A stretch of DNA of 64,000 bases, from NCBI GenBank assembly GCA_029747585.1, contig JAPEVF010000084.1, positions 53,561 to 117,560 on the forward strand, given 5' to 3'. The position numbers and the translations under genes were made by a program. Each line of letters starts with the position of its first letter. The first letter of the stretch is position 1. Under the pieces are notes generated by a model. The model saw only the letters and a list, made by a program, of their open reading frames with translations. It did no database searches and was not told the DNA's origin. This document shows positions 54,430 to 64,000 of the stretch, piece after piece. The DNA is from Pleurotus djamor (lineage: Eukaryota; Basidiomycota; Agaricomycetes; Agaricales; Pleurotaceae).

Positions 54430-55938
54430 ATGTCTGTTCGGAGCTTCAGAGACTTTCTCAAACGAACACCTAGCAATACTGTAATTAACGAGCCCGTGAC
54501 GAATAGACACGACGAAGAGGACCGGCGCGAGCCCAACCTCGGAGGAAACTTAAACCCATCACCTAATTCTAATTCTACTTCTGTTCATTCCAGTGACATT
54601 CTCACTAATGTGCATACTCCTACAGTACATACAGATAAAGCAAAAACTACGAACACAAACGCAAACGGAAACGACGTTCCCGAAGCCGCCGATTCTGGCC
54701 CATCCAACTCGAAAAGCCCCGAGACGGCCAGTCTAGTCGGGAACAAGAGATATAGAGAGACCTCTACATCTGCAGCGAGGAGCACCCGTCAGAGGGTAGT
54801 AGGGGCACAGACCAAGTTAACCTCATTCGTGTATGGGCCAATCCCGAACAACGCAACGCGTACACGCAGACCGTCAACGCGACGCGCCTCGGAGGCCCCC
54901 CCAGTTAGAGACACACCCAGCACCACGAATCATGAAATCACAAACCCCAGGTCTAACACAACGGCAACTGAGAAGAGACCTGAACCTGCAGTTCTGAGAC
55001 AGCGGCCCTCGGACAAGGCATACGAAGACCTGAAGAAGTACAACTTGGAGCCCACCAAAAGGATCAGCAACAAAATGGAGATGATGGCGCTCTTCAAAAC
55101 GGTCTCGCACCGCTGCGAAAGCGTCGAAACTTGCACCGCAAACGATATGAAGGGAGTGGCCGAGGTGATTAAGGCCCTAGGAATGATAGCCGTGGATCTG
55201 ATGGAGAGAGCACAGGAGGACGAGATGGTCGCGGGGATAAGGGAGGCCAGCAGGGAAATATTCAACAGCACAAAGGACAGGCTGGTGAAGGTAGCGGAGG
55301 AGGTGGTCACAAACGCGAAGCGTACGATGGGGAGGGTGGAGAGGGTGATCGACACATGCGCGGACACACTGAAGGTGGCGGCGAACGACACTGCGGCAGC
55401 AGCGGAAACCCAGACAAGATCGTACGCACAGGCAGCGGGCAGGAAACCACTAGGACCATCCCAGGCGAGGGGAGCAAGGGGAGGTTCACCAGCGGGGAGC
55501 AGCCAGGCAGGGAAGTACTGGGAACGCGACTCAAAGCGCCTGATTCTGGACCCACCAAGAGGCTCAAGTCTACTCAAGGAAGGGGAGAAAACTCAGGACT
55601 TGCTAGACAGGATTACCGCAGCAATGAGAAAGGCCGGGGGGAAGGACGAGTGGGAGATAGCGGCGGGGGGGAGACTGGAGAAGGGGGGCTTCCTCGTAGA
55701 GGCCAACTCAAGGGAAGCAAGGGCCTGGTTTGACACCACGGCTAATGTGGCGAACTTCATCAAAGAATTCGGACCAGTTCAAATCCGCTCGAAAGCCTAC
55801 AAGATCAAGGGACTCAAGATCGCACTGTCAACCGAGATCAACGAGGACGACCAAGGGGGTGCACAAAATCCAAACAACGACCGGGGGTCGATTTTTTATT
55901 TAAGACGGGAGGGGCTGAACCATACCAACCACGTGTGA
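54430..55938 (+). mobile_element. ORF1-type protein of a non-LTR retrotransposon, ORF2 absent
   Basis: An uninterrupted 502-codon frame from the ATG at 54430. The first ~190 residues are Asn/Thr/Ser/Arg-rich and disordered. Residues ~190-330 form a long, charged helical region ('YEDLKKYNLEPTKRISNK', 'AEEVVTNAKRTMGRVERVID'), followed by 'RSYAQAA', a common junction in fungal LINE ORF1 proteins, and a C-terminal region with 'SKRLILDPPRG' and 'GGFLVEANSREARAWFDTT' that resembles an ORF1 RNA-binding fold. No CCHC knuckles, endonuclease or reverse transcriptase follow. The sequence changes character near 55885, and the last ~18 codons look like read-through into unrelated DNA. Assignment rests on overall architecture. 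Confidence 0.6.
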
Positions 55939-57425
55939 ACAACCTTCCAAATATAGACCGGCAAACACCGAGCGCTGGCCAGGAAGGTCCTCGGTCGCAC
56001 TTTCCCTCTCCTCCATGCACCAGTCCTACCTACGTCTCTTTCTCGTTTCTCTACACGGCGCGCAAACCCAATTCTTGGGCGGCCTACCCAGCCCCATGCA
56101 TTGAAGATGGAACTGTGACTGGACATTAGCCAGCAACCCACAGAACATGGGTAAGTACCTACCCATCTTGTCTCACAACCTCCCTGCTGACACTCCAAGA
56201 CAGTCTTACCATCTCTTATCTCTTCCTCCGAAACCCGTGACCCACACCCAGTGCAATTGCTTAAGGACTTCAACTTTCCGGAGCGACGAGAGCGTCTTGA
56301 GCCTTCTTCCCGCGGCTGATTTGTGTCATCAAATGGGTTGTCGTTGTATGTATCATGGCGCGTTAACGGGTTTGGGAATTTGGTCGGGGGAGGTGGTTCC
56401 TGTGCTGATAGGTGAGTTGCTATCTTCTCTAATGAACTTCGCGCTCTTACATTGTCTGTTTCCGGCGTGTTCTCATCAGCCACAAGACTCTCAACACTCT
56501 GCGTCGCATTTCCACCCTCTATCCCTTCGATCTCACCTCCATCTGGTTCACCCGACTCCCTGAGTATCTCCTGTAGCTCTGCACCCATCGCTTCAAGTTG
56601 AGCTGCAATATCATCACCATGAAGTACTTCCTTCTCGGGGCTGTCCTCTGCCTCAGCGTCATCGGCGCTCACTGGCGCATCCGCCTGGGAATTGACTTCT
56701 TCATCCAAGCTTTGGTTGTTCCTAGATGTTCATGGTGTTAGTCACTCATCTAGAGTGATACCTACTGGTAACGTACCTTGTCGAATATCTTTCCGAGATC
56801 ACAAGTTGANTTTTTTGACTTTTTTGCNTTTTTCGTGTAGCCTTCTTCTTATTTCGGTCGTCCCACAGCTTTCGAAGGTCCATTCTCTCGGCCTCGTCGA
56901 TTGTCCAGTCCTCCTCGTAGTCATCAATCCCCACCCATGGATGGTGCTCTTTGAAATGAGCTCGAAGATGATACTTCCAGACAATCTGGAATTTGTTGAC
57001 CTCTTCGCACTCATGGCAGGGTTTCGGTACGTTCGAGCTCGGGTGTTGGCTGGTTGACTCGGATGCGGGTCCATAGCTGAAGCTAACAATGTTTGTACAT
57101 GTCGATAGATCTGAATCAATTTGCATTGACTTCCCTTTCTTGAGATATATTGTGCACTTTTCGCGAGAACGTAAGCACAATCCACAGGGCTCGGAGATGC
57201 CGGTAAGCGATTTGTCGTAGAGGATATGTGCTGCCATGTGGTCAAGGATCCCCAGCCCCGATCGTGGAAGGTCAACTTCACAACGCGGGCATTGACGATG
57301 TCACGACCCTGCTCCTCTACATCTTTCCCAACCATTCCTACTTCATTCCTACTTTCTATTATCACTTCCTTTCCCTTTTCGACCTTCTCTGTGCTACTCT
57401 TCGCCCCCTTTGCCCCCTCGAACAC
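55896..57425 (-). pseudogene. PHD-finger protein of an agaricomycete multigene family, frameshifted
   Basis: Read on the minus strand, an N-terminal part ('RVVKLTFHDRGWG', 'MAAHILYDKSLTGISEPCG', 'CHECEEVNKFQIVWKYHLRA' with a following 'HFKEHHP', a Cys2-His-His zinc-finger-like unit) is followed by an acidic middle region from 56708 and a C-terminal PHD-like finger: 'CTGCGSRV', 'ECQQGGCETRW', then after a 50-nt intron (56113-56162) 'FHLQCMGLGRPPKNWVCAPC'. This gives a C4HC3 pattern. A one-base sh shift is needed inside a gggg run near 57250 to join the first block to 'MAAHILYD', so the copy is broken or mis-sequenced there; two Ns also occur at 56810-56828. The start is not found. The stop at 55896 overlaps the retrotransposon frame on the other strand by 43 bp. 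Confidence 0.55.
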
Positions 57426-57429
57426 CTTC

Positions 57430-58425
57430 TACAACCTGCCAAGCCATTCCCATGGTCCACCGGTCCATTCCGTCGATCATTTTGGCTGGTTTCGGTCCAT
57501 CAGCAGTCCTAACTGCTCGCCAATCGATGCAGGAACCATAGCTCAAGCAGAACAGCTCATTTATGTCGATCGGTCACTCCTACAAGCCTCTAGAGCTGAC
57601 CGATCGAGCTGCCGTCTTGACGGCTGTCTTTCCACATGCCATGGTCGCCGTTTCGCCCCACCACCAGCCGAAACGGCTTGCTGATGCTTCTGGGACGAAG
57701 CATATCACATATAGGTTGCTTTTCCTCAATCGTCGGTCTCTAGAGCCTCCTAGAACCAACCGATTGAGCTGCTAACTGTTGTCGGTCGATTCGCCGGTCT
57801 ACCTGGTCGATTCGCCGAGCCGACGCTTGCCGACTCGGCGATTCTCGCGGCTATACAGCTGGACTTTTCTTTATGTATATGTTTTCTCATCTTTCGTCAT
57901 ATTTACTTGTTCCTGGCTCGCCGACTCGACCCCTGTCTGCATCGGTCGGTCAGCGAGCGCTTCTGCCACCTATTTAGCTGCTCGGCGCTCCGCTTTGGTC
58001 CGCTAGACTTGTTATATTGTTCAGTACCACAATATAACACCTATTTGCTGGATTCCTGTCTCGTCTCCTTGTCTCTTCGATCCTCGTCGACTCGCCCGCC
58101 CGTTCGCCCGTTCCTAGTGTCGTCTAGGTCCCCCACATCGTCTCGGCTCGTTGCCCAACAGTTTGGGATAGTCCAGCAGAGTCTGGTATCAACAGTCGCC
58201 CTCCAGGAGCCAGAGTGCTCGTTTAGCTCAGTAGGATTGGAAGCAGGAGAGTCTGCTGGATCAACTGGGTTAGTTATCCTTCTTAGTGTTCTTTTTCATC
58301 TTTTCCATCTCGCCTCCGCTTCGCTTCGGCTCGTTTCCTTCTTTCTGTCTCTTTCCTCCTCCCTGTACCTATCTCGCCTCGTTTCCCTCATATCTCATCT
58401 GTTTCTCCACCTATCCTCCTGATTC
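57430..58425. other. Gene-free stretch rich in short inverted words
   Basis: Repeated words such as ccgactcggcgattc and ggtcgattcgcc occur at 57780-57850, and gctcggcgctc-like words at 57940-58010. No coding exon is supported. It probably belongs to, or flanks, the large transposon whose inverted arm begins just downstream. Confidence 0.4.
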
Positions 58426-59043
58426 CACTTGTATCCTCTTCGTATATACTTATTCTATCGCCGACGTNACCGCCGCTCGCCGCCTGGACTGATCGCTTCC
58501 CTTTGCTTCGCCCCCTTCTCTTCCTTGTACCCCCCATTTCGTCGCTCTGTCCATATCTCCCCCTTCGCTCCATAAATTCTCTTCGCTCCACTTGTATCCC
58601 TCTTCCCATATACCTACTCTATCGCCGAGTACCGCCGCTCGCCGCCTGGGGTGACCGCTCCCTTTCGCTTCGGTCCATTCTCCCCCTTGTACCCCATTTC
58701 GTCGGTCCCTCTATATCTCCCCCTTCGCTCCGCCTATCCTCTTCATTTCACTTGTGTCCTCTTCATATCCATCCACTCTACCATTGTATACCGCCGCTTC
58801 GTCTGTTCGCCCCTCTTTTCCCTTTGCTTCGGTCCCCTTCTCCTCCTTGTACCTCTATTTCACTGTTTTGCCTATATCTATCCGATCTCTTCATCGATCC
58901 GTCCGATTTCACTTGCTGCTAGTATATATCTATTCACTCTATCATTTCTTGCACCGGTTCGGCCGCTTCCCATCCATCTTCCTCTTGCTTCGCCCCATTC
59001 TTAGGTACTGGCTCTCCCCAGCAGGACAGGTCAGGTCCTTACA
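58426..59043. repeat. Left transposon arm made of ~161-bp tandem units
   Basis: Four degenerate copies start with cacttg at 58426, 58589, 58749 and 58910 (spacings 163, 160, 161). Each contains tatatac/tctattc words, a 'ccgccgctcgccgcctgg'-like block, 'ccctttgcttcgg' and 'ccttgtacc.c.atttc'. The part 58651-59043 is repeated in inverted orientation at 63608-64000 with only a few differences, so these units form the terminal inverted arm of the transposon. One strand is pyrimidine-rich throughout. Confidence 0.85.
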
Positions 59044-59518
59044 TCCTAGCCTTAGTCCGTGACGAAGTAGCTGGTTAGCATTCGTCGCCTTGTTCAGGGT
59101 GATTGCTACATGACCTATCGTCTGATTCTCGGCTCTTCTCTCAGGTGGTTTCATCCATCGCATGTCAACGATGCTGCCCTCCTCGATCTTGTTCTCCTTC
59201 TCGATCGCTCGTCTCGTGTCGTCCTCAAGGGGGTGTACGAAAACAAGCGCCCGACAGGGGGATGGTAGGTTGGTTGCCTCGCAAATGGCTTAAAAATTTT
59301 TTGGTCATCTATTTATTTTTATGATTCGGAGGGTTTAAAGGCCTGTCAAGATAATGTATACAGTACCTATGCAGCTTTGTGATGGAAAGAACCAGAGTAA
59401 CGAGGCGAAGGCAATGATAAACCGTGCTTAGGAGTGACAGGAGCTTGTCTACCTGAAGGTTCCGAGCCAAACAGCGGACGAAAACTTCGTCCTCCCGCAA
59501 GAGATTGCACAAAAAGCT
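59044..59518. other. Leader between left arm and transposase start
   Basis: About 475 bp without a convincing start codon in frame. The last ~100 bp before 59519 keep an open frame ('LVYLKVPSQTADENFVLPQE') continuous with the transposase start, so the protein could begin upstream. Confidence 0.4.
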
Positions 59519-62500
59519 ATGGCAACACCCGATTTGGTGAGATTTAAATGATATTATCACATACAAACTTCGAAGTACTTACTTGCCATTTTTGAAGTTG
59601 GAATGCCCTGATTGTCATGAGATGATCAGGGTTGGTGTCGGAGGAGAGGCAAACCTCAACAAGCGGCACCGGGGGAAACAGAGCTGCCTGGATAACCAGG
59701 AGAAGCGTACTAAGAAGCTAGCATTGCAGCGGGGAAGCACGAAGATTACCAGCTACTTCCACAAACCAGTTCCTGCCAACATTCCGGGATTGCTCCCGAA
59801 ACCATCGGCATCAGTTGATCGCGATCACGTCAAGGCGCGAGAAGCAAGTGGATCCCATTGCTCAGATACACCAATCCATAAGGCCGCCAGTCAGGAAGGA
59901 TGCTGCAAAATGGGCATTCAGCTCATCAATGACCTAGAAGCACGAATACAACACCTGCCTGCAGATACTCCTATAGCTGGAGCTGACCACCCACTTGCAC
60001 GTTTCGCAGGGGATCCTCGAGGAAGCGTGGCAGATGGTGAAGACGCCTGGGAGGTCTGGGATCAACCCTTGAATATGGTGCTTCGGACGAACTCACAGGA
60101 CGAGTTACGCAGTCTGATATGTCGGGGGGAGTATGGCTTAACTGGGTTATGCCGATTGCTTCGCTACCTTGTCTACGAACAGCGGATTGCAGGTGCTTTG
60201 CTTGAGGGGAAGGTTGAGAGATTGCTCGAGGCTATGGATAGCATGTAAGTCCATTATTCGTGGAGGCTCCGAGCACTACAAATTAACTTACCAATTGCTT
60301 GATAATTTAAGGGTTGGAGAGACGCAGGCCCCGGTCATGGAGACTGTGGTACTATCTGATGATGATGAAGAGAGAGATCAACTATTAGAAAAGGATACGG
60401 CAACGAGCAAGAGCATACCAGTGTCCGGCACAAGTAATCGCTGCCCAGGACTTCCGATTGAAATTCCCAATGGAAAAAGCCCCCACACAGCGTATCCGTT
60501 CGCCCTCCATGCCGAGCTTGGCTCTGTCACCTGGAGCTATGCTGTCCGTGATGACAAGCTTACCCTGTTTGGGGCGGAGTGTACAGGTGTGGTCCAGAGT
60601 CGCAAGCGATGTCAAAGCTGTGCCGCCTTAAAGGACAACCGGATACTCGTGGGGATTCTTGAGCGGATGAAAGAGGGTGTCCATGAGAATACTCGTCTTG
60701 CATATTTTGGTCCTGGCGACTTGATGCAGATTGCTCGAAAGCGAGGAGCGCAAGTTGAACGTCTTCGCTTGCAGGGACTGAATAGTGCTCATCAGCTTAT
60801 CCGCAAGGCGGCAACACTTGATATTCAGAAGGCTTTGATAATGGCTATTGGGAGCGGGAAGGTAGAGAGGGTAGAGAGGGTGATCAAAGCGGGCATCAAA
60901 GCTGGACGCGGCGTGCAAGGCTTGATCGAGCTGTATGAAAAGGCAGTTGATGAAGTCTACAAGCCCCGCGATATATCAGAGAAGGATATACTCCGAGGAT
61001 TACTCCTGTGGAGGCTGGGTAATGGTCGCGTCGCTGAGGTAGCACACCGTGCGCTGGGTCTTCCATCTCTCAGCAGCCTCCGCAAACACACGATCATCCC
61101 ACCTCTCACAGCATCCATTGGCTACCCAGAGCTCTCGGAAATTGTGGCAAACATTACAGCTTGCTTTCTGCCCATCAAGGAGGACCTGAGTCGTAGGAAG
61201 ATCGTCCACCAAGTCTTAATATTCGATGAGCTCAAAGTTGAAAGTCGTCTTCGTTATGATGACCGAACGAATTTCATCTTGGGGACCTGCCGTGAGCACA
61301 CTTCGCGGGGACTGCTGGAGTACAAGACAAAGAATGAGCCAGCACTGGCAATACAGAGATTGAAGGATAAGAAAACGCATCTGGCCTCTGAGGTAAGCGC
61401 AAAATTTGCTTCCGCTTTGCTTCCGCATTGCCACGTGGTGACTTACTTCCTAATAGGCAACTGTTGGCGCCCTTGGTCTCTTGAGTGGTGATACGCGCTT
61501 CTACAGTGCTCGTCCCATCCTTGTTTCCGGCTCGTGTAAACGCGAAACAGGCTGGGCTCAATCGAACTTGATACAAACATGTCTCTCCGCTACTAAGAAT
61601 CAGGTCAGGGTCATTTCAATCGCGTCAGACGGTGAATCTCGACGAGGCGAGGCCTTGATCCGCCTCACATTCAAGCATATCCTTTCTCAAAGCTCGCCCA
61701 TATATCCACTCCTCGCTCCACTTCCCTTCATGAATCTCGAAGTCGGCGATGACGATATAACCGCTGACAAGGACTACAAACACGTCCTAAAGCGATGTCG
61801 TAATCTCTTACTTCGGGGGAAAGGCTTTACAGTTCATGGAGTCCATGTTACCCAGGCTAAGCTTCGTGTACATCTTAGGGATCACGTTCCAGCCCTCACT
61901 TCCGCCCGGGTTGAATATCTGTTGAGGCCAGACGACAAACAAGATGTTCAAACCGCGTACGAGCTCATTCAAACTATTTGGAATATCCCTCAATCGAATT
62001 CCACTGACCCGGCCACTTTCTCGACTCGATGTGCTATCAATACCCTTGGGAAGATGTTTCGTCACTTGACGCTGCCCTACATCTGCATCGACATGTCCCT
62101 CTCTGAACAGCTTACCCATCTCAGCGCTGCGGCACACCTGCTTTTCGCGATGCTCCTAGAGGACAAGGCTGGTGCTGCCCTAATGCCATATCAGCTTTAC
62201 ACCGATATCATGATAATGATCAAGAACGTCTACTTCTGCGTAGCAAAGACAATCGTTGATCAGCCTGATGGGAATTTCTGGTTGATTTTACTGGGGACCG
62301 ATCGGCTTGAAGTTCTCTTTGGAATTCTCCGGACGATGGTAGGAAATGACGCGAACCTAGACGTTCTCCAATTAGTACTGCGGCTGACAGGAACCACGGA
62401 AGTGTCCACAATCTTGGCCAAGCATCCGGAGTGGGATAGAAGCCCTCGACGGCTTCAGCTCCCTGCGCTCTCAAATAATGGAAACAACGTACACCGTGGT

Positions 62501-63612
62501 GTCGACCACATCAACCCAAACTCATGGAAGGGTGATGTAAGCGTTCGCAACGTGAACCTTGGGCTGTGTTGGGAGATGGGGCGCAACAAAATCAAAGTTG
62601 ACTGCCCGCGGCTCCACCTCATCTTGGATCGACTCTTGGCCAAAGATATTACTGGCATCGATATCCTTCGTCCATTTGGTCGAGACCTTGTACATTCGTC
62701 TGACCAACATGAAGAGGATGAGACTGCCGAAAACTATGGGGTCGAAGCATCTGCGGACTCCGAAAATCAGTCTCGGGAGTCTCAAGGCAATGGAGCCGAT
62801 ATTGACCTTGAAGATACCATTGCAGACGAAATAAACAACTCACCACACGAGGTTACATTCGAGGAGAAAGGTGCCAAGGTCTACAAGTCAAGGTACTTGA
62901 ATCAGCTTTTCCGGGAGTATACAAACCCTGCACCGGGCTCATTGGATCGGACGAAACGTGTTGCGGGTATGCCACGCCATGCAATCAAGCCATCAAACTT
63001 TCAGGCTCCTGATTTGGATGAACCCTTGACCGAGAGCAGCGAGAGGGACTACCTTCGTCTCGATACTCCTATCGTCTCACTCCTTAGGTGTCAGAACCGA
63101 TGGTTCCTGGGAGTTGGAGAAGTGAACGACATTGTCCTCAATCAGAAGCATTATGACCAACTCGCGCTGAAGTACTTACCTTCTCCAAACGCCTTTGTTT
63201 CCTACCAACTTCTCTACCTGGTCCCCGCAAACACCGAAGATGACCCAACTGAAACGAGTGACTGGAAATGGTCGCTACGCCGAGGGCCAACCCACCGCGT
63301 ACCAGCTCGTCTCGTGGAGCCGATAAACCCGAGAACGGCTACTGTTGTACCTGGTAAACCCTTCTTTCTCTTTGAAAGCCCCCTCTTGGTCAATGTCGGA
63401 CGTCTGCTCCTGGAACGAGTCATGCCAGCCGATACGAAGAGCCTCCCCGAGGTCACAGCAACCCCAGACTTTCCTTACCTGGATGAACATTGTGAGTACT
63501 TATCAGAAAGGACTCACGAAATTCTGAGACTTACTATAGACCCATAGGCGAGGCTTGCTTTGTTTGCGAGGATCCTAAGAAAGAGCATGAGTTACTTAAG
63601 TCTCGTCTGTAA
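59519..63612 (+). CDS. Transposase of a long-TIR DNA transposon
   Basis: Five exons (59519-59536, 59598-60244, 60312-61392, 61457-63491, 63548-63612) join in frame to 1281 residues. The short first exon 'MATPDL' leads into 'LECPDCHEMIRVGVGGEANL' and 'NKRHRGKQSC', a Cys/His finger, then 'ITSYFHKP'. The catalytic region shows candidate acidic residues in 'LIFDELKVE' (Asp ~527), 'SIASDGESRRGEALIR' (Asp ~640) and 'GTDRLEVLFGILR' (Glu ~867). The last resembles the C-terminal Glu block of P-element/THAP9 transposases, as seen also in KDZ-type fungal transposases. The final exon adds two CxxC pairs ('CEACFVC'). No stop, shift or N interrupts the frame, so the copy may be active. The stop codon lies inside the right inverted arm. 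Confidence 0.78.
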
Positions 63613-64000
63613 GGACCTGACCTGTCCTGCTGGGGAGAGCCAGTACCTAAGAATGGGGCGAAGCAAGAGGAAGATGGATGGGAAGCGGCCGAACCGGTGC
63701 AAGAAATGATAGAGTGAATAGATATATACTAGCAGCAAGTGAAATCGGACGGATCGATGAAGAGATCGGATAGATATAGGCAAAACAGTGAAATAGAGGT
63801 ACAAGGAGGAGAAGGGGACCGAAGCAAAGGGAAAAGAGGGGCGAACAGACGAAGCGGCGGTATACAATGGTAGAGTGGATGGATATGAAGAGGACACAAG
63901 TGAAATGAAGAGGATAGGCGGAGCGAAGGGGGAGATATAGAGGGACNGACGGAAATGGGGTACAAGGGGAGAATGGGCCAAAGCGAAAGGGAGCGGTCAG
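63608..64000. repeat. Right inverted arm of the transposon (runs off the window)
   Basis: Reverse-complement match to 58651-59043, starting exactly at the end of the transposase reading frame (tgtaaggacctgacc matches ggtcaggtccttaca). The two arms are collinear over all 393 bp available, with a handful of substitutions and two compensating single-base indels. The outer end and any target duplication lie beyond position 64000. Confidence 0.88.

Noticed and set aside
58222..58265. tRNA-like A-box (tagctcagtagg) with a weak B-box
   Set aside because: The spacing between the boxes is too short and no acceptor or anticodon stem can be paired; at most a decayed pol III promoter.
58426..59043. CRISPR-like array
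   Set aside because: Units are ~161 bp, degenerate and without unique spacers, in a fungal transposon arm.

Overview
The window is nuclear DNA of a filamentous basidiomycete, most likely an agaricomycete. Genes are dense and split by very short introns (about 47-77 nt, GT..AG, often with a CTAAC-like branch site). The conserved proteins (METTL3-type Ime4, Cwc21, Cdt2, mitochondrial ALA synthase, homoisocitrate dehydrogenase of the fungal lysine route) are fungal, and several families (CcmS-related protein, the F-box-like and BTB paralogues, the PHD-like and transposase proteins) look typical of mushroom genomes. It is a draft assembly. Single Ns and homopolymer indels cluster at 15-22 kb, and there is a run of Ns at 18067-18214.

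From 1 to about 23.5 kb lies a compact housekeeping block: a phosphotransferase-like kinase, an SDR, a small mitochondrial-type protein, the m6A methyltransferase METTL3, HEM1 (heme), ARG8 (arginine), CWC21 (spliceosome), an alpha/beta hydrolase of the ABHD4/5-Cld1 type, a WKF-domain protein, the Golgi GTPase ARL1, CDT2 (CRL4 substrate receptor), LYS12 (lysine), a WG-repeat CcmS-related protein and a 77-residue spliced gene. Most are arranged as divergent or convergent pairs with 0.1-0.3 kb between them. A 1242-bp hAT-type non-autonomous transposon, with TIRs and an 8-bp target duplication, sits in the shared CWC21/ABHD promoter.

From about 23.7 to 53.7 kb is an accessory region. Six paralogous F-box-like genes, all on the minus strand, are interleaved with three intact BTB/POZ genes and at least two BTB remnants. 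Both families are predicted ubiquitin-ligase substrate adaptors, so this looks like a birth-and-death cluster. The spacers hold exon-like open pieces with no continuous gene, which I read as unrecognised or decayed genes. A transposase-type zinc-finger fragment lies at its left edge (24.6-25.3 kb).

From 54 kb to the end is transposon territory: an ORF1-type protein of a non-LTR retrotransposon without its reverse transcriptase, a PHD-finger gene damaged by a frameshift, and a large DNA transposon. The transposon has a five-exon, 1281-residue transposase gene flanked by inverted arms of at least 393 bp. The left arm is built from degenerate tandem units of about 161 bp, and the right arm runs off the window.
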